A DNA stretch of 64,000 bases. It comes from Rhodococcus jostii RHA1. Its GTDB lineage: Bacteria; Actinomycetota; Actinomycetes; Mycobacteriales; Mycobacteriaceae. The DNA lies in assembly GCF_000014565.1 (NCBI RefSeq), contig NC_008268.1, forward strand, positions 3,658,001 through 3,722,000, in the 5' to 3' direction. The notes under the pieces were generated by a model. The model searched no databases. It worked only from the letters and a program-made list of their open reading frames with translations, and was not told the origin of the DNA. Below, piece after piece: positions 9,306 to 18,511 of this stretch. Positions within the stretch are counted from its first letter, which is position 1; each line of letters opens with the position of its first letter. Position numbers and translations under genes: made by a program.

Positions 9306-9353
9306 TGTTTGTATGACAAACAATAACTCGACTTTGTTTGTATGACAAACAAG
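9306..9353. promoter_or_regulatory. Two tandem TetR-type operators
   Basis: The 19-bp palindrome TTGTTTGTATGACAAACAA occurs twice without mismatch, at 9306-9324 and 9335-9353. The arms are 8 bp, perfectly complementary, around a 3-bp centre. Centres are 29 bp apart, close to three helical turns, which places both dimers on the same DNA face. They sit 14 bp upstream of the TetR ATG and 72 bp upstream of the divergent ABC-transporter gene, so they could control both directions. Confidence 0.85.
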
Positions 9354-9424
9354 GAGAGTGACGGGCGTCGCCCCGACGTCCTCCGACCCCGGAAATACCG
9401 ACTGCCAGGGTTACGCTGCTCACC

Positions 9425-11236
9425 ATGTTTTCTTCCGTCGGAGCGAAGATCCGTGTGGTGGTGGCGCTACTGCTCACCGCCCTGCTGGCGCTGACCCTGT
9501 CGTCGTGTTCGAGTGACGGGGAAACGTCCGGGGCGGCACCGCAGGATCTGTGTTCGCCACCCGGCGTGGGCGCGGCCACCGCCGCCCCGACCAACCTCGC
9601 CGCCGCAGGCGCCGCGGCCGAGGACCGCTACACGACGCCGTCGACCACCCCGGTCGACCAGATCGACGCGTCGAAGCTGAACCTCATCACCCCCGGCGTG
9701 CTCACCGTCGGCACGCTGTCCGACGCGCCGCCGAGCATCTGCGTGAACTCGGAGAACCAGTTCACCGGTTACGACAACGAACTGCTGAAGGCCGTCGCCG
9801 ACAAGCTGGGCCTGCGCGTCGACTTCGTCGGCACCGAGTTCGCCGGACTGCTCGCCCAGGTTGCCGGGCGCCGCTTCGACGTCGGATCCTCCTCCATCAC
9901 GACGACGGACGAGCGCCGCAACACCGTCGGCTTCACCAACGGCTACGACTTCGGCTACTTCTCCCTCGTCGTTCCCAACGGCGGTCCGATCCAGGGCTTC
10001 GACGACTTGACCGAGACCACTCGGATCGGCGTCGTCCAGGGCACCGTCCAGGACGACTACGTCGTGAACACGCTGAAGCTGAACCCGGTGAAGTTCCCCG
10101 ACTACGCCACCGCCTACGCGAACCTGAAGTCCGGGCAGATCGACGCCTGGGTGGCGCCGTCGCAGCAGGCCGAGGGTGCCATCGCGCCGGGCGATCCCAC
10201 GTCGATCGTCGAGAACACCTTCAGCGTCAACAACTTCGTGGGCTGGGCCGTCAACAAGGAGAACCAGCCGCTCATCGACGCCCTCAACTCCGGGCTCGAC
10301 GCCGTCATCGCCGACGGCACCTGGGCGCAGCTGTACTCCGACTGGGTGCCCCGCGAATTGCCCGAGGGCTGGAAGCCCGGCAGCAAGTCGGCACCGGTGC
10401 CCGACCTGCCCGACTTCGCCGCGCTCGCCGCCCAGAACGCACAGAACACGACCGAAACCCCCGTCGCGGAGCCCAAGTCGACACTCCAGCAGCTGAAGGA
10501 CACGTTCTTCAACTGGGACCTCTACACCCGGGCGTTCCCCGATCTGCTCAAGACCGGTCTGCCGAACACGTTGATCCTCGCGCTGGCGTCGGGCATCGTC
10601 GGCACCGTCCTCGGCATGCTGCTCGCGATGGCAGGGATCTCCCGCACCCGCTGGCTCCGCTGGCCCGCCCGCATCTACACGGACGTGTTCCGCGGACTGC
10701 CCGCCGTCGTCATCATCCTCATCGTCGGCCTCGGCGCCGGACCCATCGTCAAGGGACTCACCGGCAACAACCCGTACTGGCTCGGTGCCGCCGCGCTGTC
10801 ACTGCTCGCGTCCGCATACATCGGTGAGATCTTCCGGTCCGGCATCCAGAGCGTCGAACCCGGACAGCTCGAAGCGTCCCGGGCGCTCGGGTTCAGCTAC
10901 CGGAAGTCGATGACGCTCGTCGTCGTCCCGCAGGGTGTGCGACGGGTGCTGCCCGCGCTGATGAACCAGTTCATCTCCCTCATCAAGGACTCGTCGCTGA
11001 TCTACTTCCTCGGCCTGCTCGTCAGCCAGCGGGAACTGTTCGCCGTCGGCCGCGACCTCAACGCCCAGACCGGCAACCTGTCGCCGCTCGTCGCCGCCGG
11101 CCTGTTCTACCTGGCGATGACGATTCCGCTGACCCACCTCGTCAACTACATCGACAACCGTCTGCGCACCGGCCGCGCCGACACGTCCGGCACGCTCGAC
11201 CCGGTGGAACAGTCCATCGTCGTGGAAAGGGGATAA
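9425..11236 (+). CDS. Amino-acid ABC transporter, fused substrate-binding lipoprotein and permease
   Basis: A 603-residue fusion. Residues 1-27 are a lipoprotein signal ending at a lipobox cysteine (LSSC, Cys28). Residues ~80-330 are a polar amino-acid binding protein (SBP family 3: [51 protein letters not shown]). Residues ~370-590 are a HisM/GlnP-type permease with several membrane helices and the EAA loop ([16 protein letters not shown]). The pair usually comes as separate genes; fused forms are known but less common. The ATPase follows after 4 bp. It is likely to import a polar amino acid such as glutamate or glutamine; the substrate is inferred from family only. It is convergent with a glutamate dehydrogenase. 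Confidence 0.88.
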   Translation: MFSSVGAKIRVVVALLLTALLALTLSSCSSDGETSGAAPQDLCSPPGVGAATAAPTNLAAAGAAAEDRYTTPSTTPVDQIDASKLNLITPGVLTVGTLSDAPPSICVNSENQFTGYDNELLKAVADKLGLRVDFVGTEFAGLLAQVAGRRFDVGSSSITTTDERRNTVGFTNGYDFGYFSLVVPNGGPIQGFDDLTETTRIGVVQGTVQDDYVVNTLKLNPVKFPDYATAYANLKSGQIDAWVAPSQQAEGAIAPGDPTSIVENTFSVNNFVGWAVNKENQPLIDALNSGLDAVIADGTWAQLYSDWVPRELPEGWKPGSKSAPVPDLPDFAALAAQNAQNTTETPVAEPKSTLQQLKDTFFNWDLYTRAFPDLLKTGLPNTLILALASGIVGTVLGMLLAMAGISRTRWLRWPARIYTDVFRGLPAVVIILIVGLGAGPIVKGLTGNNPYWLGAAALSLLASAYIGEIFRSGIQSVEPGQLEASRALGFSYRKSMTLVVVPQGVRRVLPALMNQFISLIKDSSLIYFLGLLVSQRELFAVGRDLNAQTGNLSPLVAAGLFYLAMTIPLTHLVNYIDNRLRTGRADTSGTLDPVEQSIVVERG

Positions 11237-11240
11237 GGCG

Positions 11241-11966
11241 ATGGCCGTCTCTCTCACTGGCACCGACCTGCATCTCGCATTCGGCACCAACAAGGTGCTC
11301 CGCGGCGTCGACCTCCACGTCGACGCGGGCGACACCGTCACCGTGATCGGACCGTCCGGCTCCGGAAAGTCCACCCTGCTGCGGGTCCTCAACCGGCTGC
11401 ACGAACCCGATCAGGGCGACGTCCTCCTCGACGGCAAGTCGGTGCTGAAGGACAACCCGGACAAGCTGCGGCAGCGCATCGGCATGGTGTTCCAGCACTT
11501 CAACCTGTTCCCGCACAAGACCGTCGTCGACAACATCGCCCTCGGCCCCCGCAAGCTCAAGGGGATGTCCAAGGACGAGGCACGGTCGCTGGCGCTCGAA
11601 CAGCTCGAACTCGTCGGGCTCGCCAACAAGGCAGACTCCCGGCCCGGCAACCTGTCGGGCGGGCAGCAGCAGCGCGTCGCGATCGCCCGCGCCCTCGCGA
11701 TGAAGCCCGAGGTGATGTTCTTCGACGAGGCCACCTCGGCGCTCGACCCCGAGCTGGTGAAGGGCGTCCTCGCGCTGATGGCCGACCTCGCCAAGGGCGG
11801 CATGACGATGGTCGTCGTCACCCACGAGATGGGGTTCGCCCGCGAGGTCTCCGACACGGTGCTGTTCATGGATCACGGCGCCGTCGTCGAGACCGGGAAG
11901 CCGGACCAGCTGTTCGACAATCCCGAAACCGAACGGCTGCAGCAGTTCCTGTCCCAGGTACTCTAG
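11241..11966 (+). CDS. Amino-acid ABC transporter ATP-binding protein (GlnQ/HisP type)
   Basis: A 241-residue ATPase of standard length for polar amino-acid importers. Walker [10 protein letters not shown] (about residues 36-44), Q-loop in [10 protein letters not shown], signature [15 protein letters not shown], Walker [14 protein letters not shown] and the H-loop [11 protein letters not shown] are all intact. Start ATG 11241, 4 bp after the stop of the fused binding-protein/permease gene and preceded by AAAGGGGATAAGGCG. It energises the fused transporter. The stop codon is immediately followed by a palindromic repeat. Confidence 0.92.
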   Translation: MAVSLTGTDLHLAFGTNKVLRGVDLHVDAGDTVTVIGPSGSGKSTLLRVLNRLHEPDQGDVLLDGKSVLKDNPDKLRQRIGMVFQHFNLFPHKTVVDNIALGPRKLKGMSKDEARSLALEQLELVGLANKADSRPGNLSGGQQQRVAIARALAMKPEVMFFDEATSALDPELVKGVLALMADLAKGGMTMVVVTHEMGFAREVSDTVLFMDHGAVVETGKPDQLFDNPETERLQQFLSQVL

Positions 11967-12034
11967 GCCGCTCCGCGGCCTGTGCGTGGTTGACGAGTCC
12001 TGAGACTCCTTAACCACGCACGGGCGCGAAGCGC
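11967..12034. repeat. Palindromic intergenic repeat, family 1, copy C
   Basis: It fills the whole gap between the TAG of the ABC ATPase gene (plus) and the stop of the glutamate dehydrogenase gene (minus), without a spare base on either side. Inner arms are GTGCGTGGTTGACGAGTC and GACTCCTTAACCACGCAC; outer blocks are GCCGCTCCGCGGC and GGGCGCGAAGCGCC. Probable bidirectional terminator for convergent genes. Confidence 0.85.
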
Positions 12035-15000
12035 CTACCGCGTCATCGCCCGGATCCGCCTGGCCGCGACGGAGATCAGCGCCAGCGTGGGTTCGGTGGC
12101 GACCTCCGACTCGATCTCCGTCAGCAGTGCCCGCGCGCGGGCGAGCCGGGCGGCGTTGTGCTGTTCCCACTGGTCGACCTTGTCGGCCGCGTCCTCGCCG
12201 GGTTCGCTCACGGACAGCGCGTCGAGGGTGATGGCGCGCAGCGAGCTGTAGAGGTCGTCGCGCAGGGCCAGGCGGGCGAGGGCGTGCCAGCGGTCCAGCC
12301 GGGGGAGCGCCGTGACGGCGGTCAGCGCGGTGTTGATGTGCAGGTGCGCCGACAGCGCGAAGTACAGTTCGGCGACGTCCTCGGGACTGTGCTGTGAGAT
12401 CTCCGCGATGTCCACGATGTCGAGGAGGCAGTACGTGTGCAGGAGGTCCGCCACGTCCGCGGCCAGCCCGGTCTCCGCCCCACGCGATGTGAGGGCCTCG
12501 GTGCGCCGCCCCACCGCGGTGATCTCGTCGCCCCGCAACCATTCCCGCACGCGTGGCCCGAGGTCGCGGACGACCGGACGGTAGCGGGCGATCGTCGCCT
12601 CGAGCGGCAGCGGTTGCGGCCGGTGCGTGGTCAGCCACCGCGACGCGCGGTCGATCAGTCGCTGGGTCTGCACCGTCAGTGCGTTCGTGCCGACCGTCGG
12701 TGTGGTGTCGGCCGACGCCCGGATCCGCTCGAAAGTCTCTCCGAGGTCGAAGATCTCGGCGACCGCGGTGAAGGCGTTCACCGCCTCCGCGGAGTCGGCG
12801 CCCGTCTCCTCGCGCAGGCGGAAGGCGTACGTCATCCCCGCGCGGTCGACCATGTCGTTGACGACCGACGTCGTGACGATCTCCCGGCGCAGCGGATGCG
12901 CGGCGACCGTGTGCGCGAACTCGCGGCCGAGGCGCGGCGGGAAGTAGTTGTGGAGCCGGCCGGCGTAGACCCCGTTGTCGGGGAGGGTCGTGCCCGACAC
13001 CTCGCTCTTGATGAATCGCTTGACCTGCGCGGTGAGCTGCGCCAACTCCGGGCTCGTCAACCCCTTTTGCTCACGTTCGAGCGCGCCGAACTGCGCGGAC
13101 GTCGGGAGCACGTCGATCGCGCGGTCCACGTGTCCGCGCCGTTCCAGGTCGTCGACCATGCGGGAGTGGAAGCTGACGAGGGTGCCGGCCTGCGCCCGGT
13201 TCAGGCTCATCATCTCGTTCTGGCTGCGGTTGTCGGCGAGGACGAGCCTGCTGACGTCGTCGGTCATGTCGGACAGCAACTCTCGCCGGTCCTGCGCGGG
13301 GAGGGTGTTGTCGGCGGTCGCGCCCGCCAGGGCGATCTTGATGTTGACCTCGTGGTCCGAGCAGTCGACGCCGGCCGAGTTGTCGAGCGCGTCGGTGTTG
13401 ACGCGACCGCCGTTGCGCGCGTATTCGATTCGCCCGAGCTGGGTCAGCCCGAGGTTGCCGCCTTCGCCGACCACCCGGACCCGCAGTTCGGGCGCGTCGA
13501 GCCGGACCGCGTCGTTCGACTTGTCGCCGACGTCCGCGTGGCTCTCCGTCGTCGCCTTCACGTAGGTGCCGACCCCGCCGTTCCACAGCAGGTCGGCGGG
13601 CGCACCGAGGACGGCCCGCACCAGTTCGACGGTGGTGAGGACCCGATCGTCGTCGATCCCGAGAACGCGCCGGGCCTGCGGGGTCAGCCGAACCGACTTC
13701 GCGGACCGGTCGACGATCATGGCGCCGTCACCGAGGACCGCCTTGTCGTAGTCCTTCCAGCTCGACCTGCCGAGCGCGAAGAGGCGTGCCCGCTCGTCCC
13801 ACGACCGCTGCGGGTCGGGATCGGGGTCGATGAAGACGTGCCGATGGTCGAATGCGGCGAGCAGACGGATGTGCGGGCTGAGCAGCATCCCGTTTCCGAA
13901 GACGTCGCCGCTCATGTCGCCGATGCCGACGACGGTGAAGTCGTCGGTGCGGGTGTCGACGCCCATCTCGCGGAAGTGCTGCATGACGCTTTCCCACGCG
14001 CCGCGGGCGGTGATGCCCATCGCCTTGTGGTCGTAGCCGACGGATCCGCCGGACGCGAATCCGTCGCCGAGCCAGTATCCGCGCTCGAGCGCGATCGCGT
14101 TGGCGACGTCCGAGAACGCGGCTGTCCCTTTGTCTGCGGCGACCACGAGATAGGTGTCGTCGCCGTCGCGGCGGACGATGCCCTCCGGCGCGATCACCTG
14201 CCGGGTCGTGATGTCGAGGTTGTCCGTCATGTCGAGGAGGCTCGAGATGAATTCGCGGTAGCAGGAGATGCCCGCCGACGCCGTCGCCTCCCGGTCGGCG
14301 GCGGCGTCACCGGTCGGCGCGGGCGGGTTCTTGACGACGAAGCCGCCCTTCGCTCCCGCGGGGACGATGACGGCGTTCTTGACCGCCTGCGCCTTGACGA
14401 GTCCGAGGATCTCGGTGCGGAAGTCGTCGCGGCGATCCGACCACCGGATGCCGCCGCGGGCGACGTCGTCGAATCGCAGGTGCACGCCCTCCACCCGGGG
14501 CGAGTACACGTAGGCCTCGTATTTCGGCCGGGGCAGCGGCAATTCGTCGATCGACGCAGAGTCGAACTTGAACGCGAGAGCGCGCGCGGGCCGACGGTCA
14601 TCGGCGTAGTAGGTCGTCCGGGTGGTCGCGCGGATCAGGGACAGCAGTGCCCGCAGGATCCGGTCGGCGTCGATCCCGGCGACGGCGTCGATCGCATCGA
14701 CGATGCGGCCCTCGAGCGCGTCCTCCGCGGCGGCGTCGCGTTCGATACCCGGGTCGAGCCGAAGCGCGTGGAACTCGACGAGAAGTTGCGTGATTGCACT
14801 GTTGCTCAGCAGGACTCGTTCGACGTTGCTGCGGCTGTACGGGAGCCCGGCCTGACGCAGGTAGGCGGCGTACGCACGGAGGACGGTCACCTGACGCCAG
14901 CCCAGCCCGGCATGCAGGACGAGCGCGTTGAAACCGTCGACCTCGGTCTCACCCGTCCACGCCGCCCGGAACGCGTCCGCGATCCGGCTGTCCCGGGTCA

Positions 15001-15427
15001 CTCCGTGGCCGTCCGTCACGGCGACCAGATCGACGGTGAGGTCGTAGATCCAGGCACGGTGCCCGTCCGGGCGGGTCAGCGCGGCCGGACGTTCGTCGAG
15101 CGCGTTGACGCCGAGGCTGGACAGGATCGGCAGAACCTCGTTGAGCGGTGCGGGTTTCCCGACCGCGTAGATCTTGAGGTTCTCGTACGGTGCGGACGCC
15201 TCGGCGGTGGTGAACGTCAGCGCCACACTGTCGACGCCGAGGCGCTCCACCTCCGCGACATCGCGGATCGCCTGTGCCGGATCGGTTTCGGTGGCGTAGC
15301 TGATCGGCAGTGCGGACGCGTAGTGGCGCGCGACCGCGGTGTCGAGGCGATGCGGCTCCGTGAGCAGCGTGCTACGCCACAACTCGTGGGACCAGGGTGT
15401 GTCGAGTTCCGTGCCGATGCTGTTCAT
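12035..15427 (-). CDS. NAD-dependent glutamate dehydrogenase, short form
   Basis: A 1130-residue member of the large NAD-GDH class (Bac_GDH), which oxidises L-glutamate to 2-oxoglutarate and ammonia. Catalytic segments are clear: VHLRFDDVARGGIRWSDR and LVKAQAVKNAVIVPAGAKGG (about residues 315-365), then DLLWNGGVGTYVKA in the nucleotide-binding half. Mycobacterial members are about 1600 residues with N-terminal ACT-type regulatory repeats. This one lacks roughly 480 N-terminal residues, and a complete neighbouring gene ends only 43 bp upstream, so the truncation is real in this sequence. The start ATG 15427 has an AGGAG box about 14 bases upstream. It is the last gene of the 5-oxoprolinase operon, supplying the step after glutamate release. 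Confidence 0.85.
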   Translation of the reverse strand: MNSIGTELDTPWSHELWRSTLLTEPHRLDTAVARHYASALPISYATETDPAQAIRDVAEVERLGVDSVALTFTTAEASAPYENLKIYAVGKPAPLNEVLPILSSLGVNALDERPAALTRPDGHRAWIYDLTVDLVAVTDGHGVTRDSRIADAFRAAWTGETEVDGFNALVLHAGLGWRQVTVLRAYAAYLRQAGLPYSRSNVERVLLSNSAITQLLVEFHALRLDPGIERDAAAEDALEGRIVDAIDAVAGIDADRILRALLSLIRATTRTTYYADDRRPARALAFKFDSASIDELPLPRPKYEAYVYSPRVEGVHLRFDDVARGGIRWSDRRDDFRTEILGLVKAQAVKNAVIVPAGAKGGFVVKNPPAPTGDAAADREATASAGISCYREFISSLLDMTDNLDITTRQVIAPEGIVRRDGDDTYLVVAADKGTAAFSDVANAIALERGYWLGDGFASGGSVGYDHKAMGITARGAWESVMQHFREMGVDTRTDDFTVVGIGDMSGDVFGNGMLLSPHIRLLAAFDHRHVFIDPDPDPQRSWDERARLFALGRSSWKDYDKAVLGDGAMIVDRSAKSVRLTPQARRVLGIDDDRVLTTVELVRAVLGAPADLLWNGGVGTYVKATTESHADVGDKSNDAVRLDAPELRVRVVGEGGNLGLTQLGRIEYARNGGRVNTDALDNSAGVDCSDHEVNIKIALAGATADNTLPAQDRRELLSDMTDDVSRLVLADNRSQNEMMSLNRAQAGTLVSFHSRMVDDLERRGHVDRAIDVLPTSAQFGALEREQKGLTSPELAQLTAQVKRFIKSEVSGTTLPDNGVYAGRLHNYFPPRLGREFAHTVAAHPLRREIVTTSVVNDMVDRAGMTYAFRLREETGADSAEAVNAFTAVAEIFDLGETFERIRASADTTPTVGTNALTVQTQRLIDRASRWLTTHRPQPLPLEATIARYRPVVRDLGPRVREWLRGDEITAVGRRTEALTSRGAETGLAADVADLLHTYCLLDIVDIAEISQHSPEDVAELYFALSAHLHINTALTAVTALPRLDRWHALARLALRDDLYSSLRAITLDALSVSEPGEDAADKVDQWEQHNAARLARARALLTEIESEVATEPTLALISVAARRIRAMTR

Positions 15428-15470
15428 GACGATGGGGTGATCTCCTGTAGTGGGATCGGAGCGAAGCCGA

Positions 15471-16334
15471 TCACGCAGTGGTGAAGCGAATCAGTTGACC
15501 TGGTCGAGCCTGGGCGATCCGGTCGATGTCCTCGTCCGCGACGACGCCGATGACGGGATAACCGCCCGAGATGGGATGGTCCGCGAGGAAGACGACGGGC
15601 TGCCCGCTCGGCGGAACCTGGATGGAGCCGAGCGCGACACCTTCGGTCGGGAGTTCGGCCTCGGACGTCCGCACCAGTGCCGGCGCGTCACCGTGCCGGT
15701 TCAGGCGCGCCCCGATGCGGTCGGTGTCCGGGGAGACGGCCCACACCCCCGTGGTCAATGCTTCGGGGTTGGTGAACCAGTCGTCGCGGGGGCCGCCGAC
15801 GACCCGCACCGACAGCGTTCCCGCCTCCATCGGGGGGACGGGTGCGACGTCGACGTTCGGGAAGCTCGTCGCCGCGGTGCCGACGAGTAGAACGTCGTTG
15901 GGTTTCAACGCTTCCGGGCCGATTCCGGAGAGGGTGTCGGTGCTGCGGGAGCCGAGCACGTCCGGCACCGCGACGCCACCTCGGATGCCGACGTAGCTGC
16001 GCAGGCCGACCTGCGCGTACTGCAGGCGCAGCGTCTGCCCCGGTTGCATCACGACGACGCTCGCGTGGCCCATCGGGATTCCGTCGAGCAGCGCCGTCGC
16101 GGGTGCACCGGTGACGGCGACGATGGTCACGTCCCGTGTGCGGAGGGCGAGGCCGCCCATCAACACCTCGATGCACGCGCTGTTCTCGTCGTTCCCGACC
16201 AGCCGATTGGCCAGCTTCGCGGATCCGCGGTCGGCGGCGCCGGACACGCCCACACCCGAACTCAGGTAGCCGGGGCGGCCGAGGTCCTGGATCAGGCTGA
16301 GCGGACCCGTTTCGAGTACTTCGAGTTCACTCAC
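15471..16334 (-). CDS. pxpC: 5-oxoprolinase subunit C (KipA/PxpC, biotin-dependent carboxyltransferase family)
   Basis: A 287-residue protein starting ELEVLETGPLSLIQDLGRPGYLSSGVGVSGAAD, the hallmark N-terminus of KipA/PxpC. Further conserved parts are RSYVGIRGG and the C-terminal GYPVIGVV. With PxpA and PxpB it forms the prokaryotic ATP-dependent 5-oxoprolinase, which opens 5-oxo-L-proline to L-glutamate. Start GTG 16334 overlaps the pxpB stop by 4 bp (GTGA), so B and C are translationally coupled. Size and order (A-B-C) are normal. In older annotation this family appears as allophanate hydrolase subunit 2; the adjacent pxpA and pxpB decide for 5-oxoprolinase. Confidence 0.9.
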   Translation of the reverse strand: MSELEVLETGPLSLIQDLGRPGYLSSGVGVSGAADRGSAKLANRLVGNDENSACIEVLMGGLALRTRDVTIVAVTGAPATALLDGIPMGHASVVVMQPGQTLRLQYAQVGLRSYVGIRGGVAVPDVLGSRSTDTLSGIGPEALKPNDVLLVGTAATSFPNVDVAPVPPMEAGTLSVRVVGGPRDDWFTNPEALTTGVWAVSPDTDRIGARLNRHGDAPALVRTSEAELPTEGVALGSIQVPPSGQPVVFLADHPISGGYPVIGVVADEDIDRIAQARPGQLIRFTTA

Positions 16335-16981
16335 AGTGTTTCCTCGTCGACGAATCGGACGCGCTGCCCCGGCTGCAGCAGCGCCGGAGGGTTCGCGTCG
16401 AGGTTCCACATCGGGGAGTCCGTGGTTCCGATGATCTGCCATCCGCCGGGTGAGGTCCGGGGATACACCGCGCCGTAGCCACCGGCGAGGGCCACGGACC
16501 CGGCGGGCACCACGGTCCGGGACTGCGCCCGCCGTGGCACGGTGAGCCGGTCGTCGCCGCAACTCAGGTAGGCGAAACCCGGTGCGAATCCGATGAACAC
16601 GCAGCGCCAGGTGGCCGCGGTGTGCGCCGCGATCACGTCCTCGCGGCTCAACCGCAGATGGTCGGCGACGTCGGCGAGATCGGCGCCGTCGTAGCGGACC
16701 GGGATGGTGACCGGCTCGGAATCGGTTGCGCGGCTGTCCTCGTGCACCTCGAGGTCGACGGTCATCGTCCGCAGCGCGCGGCGCACCTCGTCGAGGTCGG
16801 TGCGCGGAGTCGTGGTCACGAGCACCGTCCGCGCCGCGGGGAGCACGTCCTCCACACCGGGAACCGGGGTGCGGCGGAGGCGTTCGGTCAGCGACACCAC
16901 GAAGGGTTCCGACTCCAGTTCGACGAGGAGGGCCCGGTTGCCCGCCGGAAGGATCCGGGTGCCGGCGCTCGGGGTGGTCAT
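16331..16981 (-). CDS. pxpB: 5-oxoprolinase subunit B (KipI/PxpB)
   Basis: A 216-residue protein with the KipI/PxpB core. RTVLVTTTPRTDLDEVRRAL in the first half and the strongly conserved FIGFAPGFAYLSCGDDRLTVPRR near residues 125-147 are diagnostic, as is the C-terminal GGWQIIGTTDSPMWN. It partners PxpC in the 5-oxoprolinase complex; in Bacillus the homologue KipI was first described as a KinA inhibitor. Start ATG 16981, overlapping the pxpA stop by 4 bp. Alternative annotation: allophanate hydrolase subunit 1. Confidence 0.9.
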   Translation of the reverse strand: MTTPSAGTRILPAGNRALLVELESEPFVVSLTERLRRTPVPGVEDVLPAARTVLVTTTPRTDLDEVRRALRTMTVDLEVHEDSRATDSEPVTIPVRYDGADLADVADHLRLSREDVIAAHTAATWRCVFIGFAPGFAYLSCGDDRLTVPRRAQSRTVVPAGSVALAGGYGAVYPRTSPGGWQIIGTTDSPMWNLDANPPALLQPGQRVRFVDEETL

Positions 16982-17733
16982 GCGAAGGACCCGAGCGTGA
17001 CGTCGGCACTCTCCAGGGCGCGCCGGACCTGGCGGGCCGTGCGCACGGACCCCGGCGAATCACCGTGGACGCAGATGCTGCGCACCGGCACCGCGACGTC
17101 GTCGCCGTCCATCGACTCCACCGTTCCGCTCGACACCATGCGCACGGCCTGGGCGGCGGCGACGTCGGGATCGTCGATGACGGCGCCGGTCACCGAGCGC
17201 GGGGTCAACGTGCCCGCGGCGGTGTAGCGGCGGTCGGCGAAACCCTCGGCGACGAACTCGATGCCGTGGGTTTCCGCCGCACGCTGCAACTGCGAGCCGG
17301 GTGGGCCCATCAGCGCGAGCGGTTCGGCGAACCGGCCGATGGCCGACGCGATCGCCTCCGCCCGCTCGTAGTCGAGTGCGGCGGAATTGTAGAGCGCACC
17401 ATGCGGTTTGACGTACGACACGCGAGATCCGGCCGCACGCGCGAACACGGCGAGCGCGCCGATCTGGTACAGCGTCTCGTCGCACAGATCCGCCGGCGAC
17501 ACCGCGAGTTCCCGGCGGCCGAATCCGGCCAGATCCCGGAAACCCACGTGCGCACCGATCGCGACGTTTCGCTCGGCCGCGCCCTCGCAGGCCCGGCGGA
17601 TGATCATCGGATCCCCCGCGTGAAACCCGCACGCGATGTTCGCGCTGGTGACGATGTCGAGGAGGGCCTCGTCGTCCGCCAGGGTCCACTGCCCGAAGCC
17701 CTCACCGAGGTCGCAGTTCAGATCAACGCGCAT
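16978..17733 (-). CDS. pxpA: 5-oxoprolinase subunit A (LamB/YcsF family)
   Basis: A 251-residue LamB/YcsF protein. The N-terminus [14 protein letters not shown] and the motifs [27 protein letters not shown] and EGFADRRY are all present, with the metal-type acidic and histidine residues in place. It is the subunit that hydrolyses the phosphorylated cyclic amide in PxpABC. Normal length. Start ATG 17733, overlapping the 3' end of the DUF1445 gene by 11 bp. The presence of all three pxp subunits with a downstream glutamate dehydrogenase makes 5-oxoproline use the most direct reading. Confidence 0.92.
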   Translation of the reverse strand: MRVDLNCDLGEGFGQWTLADDEALLDIVTSANIACGFHAGDPMIIRRACEGAAERNVAIGAHVGFRDLAGFGRRELAVSPADLCDETLYQIGALAVFARAAGSRVSYVKPHGALYNSAALDYERAEAIASAIGRFAEPLALMGPPGSQLQRAAETHGIEFVAEGFADRRYTAAGTLTPRSVTGAVIDDPDVAAAQAVRMVSSGTVESMDGDDVAVPVRSICVHGDSPGSVRTARQVRRALESADVTLGSFA

Positions 17734-18511
17734 CGGGAACCTCCAGCACGTACTCGCTGTCCGGGATGTCGGTGATCAGCATGTATCCGGGCGCATGGGT
17801 GATCGCGAACGGCAACCGGGACGCCATCACCGCCGCCTGCGGGGTGACCCCGCAGGCCCAGAACACCGGCACGTCGCCGGGCTCGAAGTTCACCGGATCG
17901 CCGAAGTCGGGGGCCGCGACGTCGGCGATGCCGAGTTCCGTGGGATCGCCGATGTGCACGGGTCCACCGTGGACGGCGGGCATCCGCGCCGAGATCGCCG
18001 CCGCAAGCGACACCTGATGTTCGGGAACCGGCCGCATCGACACCACCATCGGTCCGCTCATCCGGCCCGCGGGCCTGCATTCACGGTTGGTCACGAACAT
18101 CGGGACGTTGCTGCCCTGCTCGACGTGCCGCAGCGGGACCCCGGCGGCGGCCACCGGGTGCTCGAACGTGAAGCTGCATCCGATGTGGAACGCCACGAGG
18201 TCGTCCCGCCACAACCCCGACACGTCCGCGGTCTCGTCGGCCAGTTCACCGTCCTTCCACACGCGGTACAGCGGCAGGTCGGTGGTGATGTCGGCGCCGG
18301 GGGCAAGCACCGTCTCGCGGGAGCCGACGTCGCCGACGTCGAGGACAGGGCACGGCTTGGGGTTGCGCTGCGTGAACAGCAGAACGTCGTAGGCCCAGTC
18401 CTGCGGAACGGCGATGAGGTTCGTCTGCGCGAATCCGGGCGCCAGACCGGCGGTCGGGGTGACACGTCCCGAACGGAACGCGGAGCGGAGGTCGGCCGGT
18501 GAGTCAGTCAA
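17723..18511 (-). CDS. DUF1445 (YcsI-type putative hydro-lyase / D-glutamate cyclase-like)
   Basis: About 262 residues from a proposed TTG start at 18511, which overlaps the MFS stop by 8 bp; the longer frame to 18577 would lie inside the MFS gene. Family stretches are seen: [47 protein letters not shown] and [14 protein letters not shown]. subtilis ycsI is the homologue inside the ycsF-kipI-kipA operon, so the linkage with pxp genes is conserved. A related domain occurs in mammalian D-glutamate cyclase, which interconverts D-glutamate and 5-oxo-D-proline. A role feeding D-glutamate or D-5-oxoproline into this pathway is inference. The exact start is uncertain, because no clear ribosome site is visible. 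Confidence 0.8.
   Translation of the reverse strand: MTDSPADLRSAFRSGRVTPTAGLAPGFAQTNLIAVPQDWAYDVLLFTQRNPKPCPVLDVGDVGSRETVLAPGADITTDLPLYRVWKDGELADETADVSGLWRDDLVAFHIGCSFTFEHPVAAAGVPLRHVEQGSNVPMFVTNRECRPAGRMSGPMVVSMRPVPEHQVSLAAAISARMPAVHGGPVHIGDPTELGIADVAAPDFGDPVNFEPGDVPVFWACGVTPQAAVMASRLPFAITHAPGYMLITDIPDSEYVLEVPDAR

Noticed and set aside
9293..9352. Longer TetR protein starting at 9352
   Set aside because: The extra 20 residues would be translated from the operator palindromes; the internal ATG at 9292 gives the usual N-terminus.
12437..15484. A 1015-codon plus-strand open frame opposite the glutamate dehydrogenase gene
   Set aside because: It is rich in Arg, Val, Asp and Gly without any motif, is fully antisense to a well-recognised gene, and arises from the GC bias of third positions.
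15471..16981. Allophanate hydrolase (urea degradation) subunits
   Set aside because: The same families carry that old name, but pxpA, DUF1445 and glutamate dehydrogenase are adjacent and no urea carboxylase is present.
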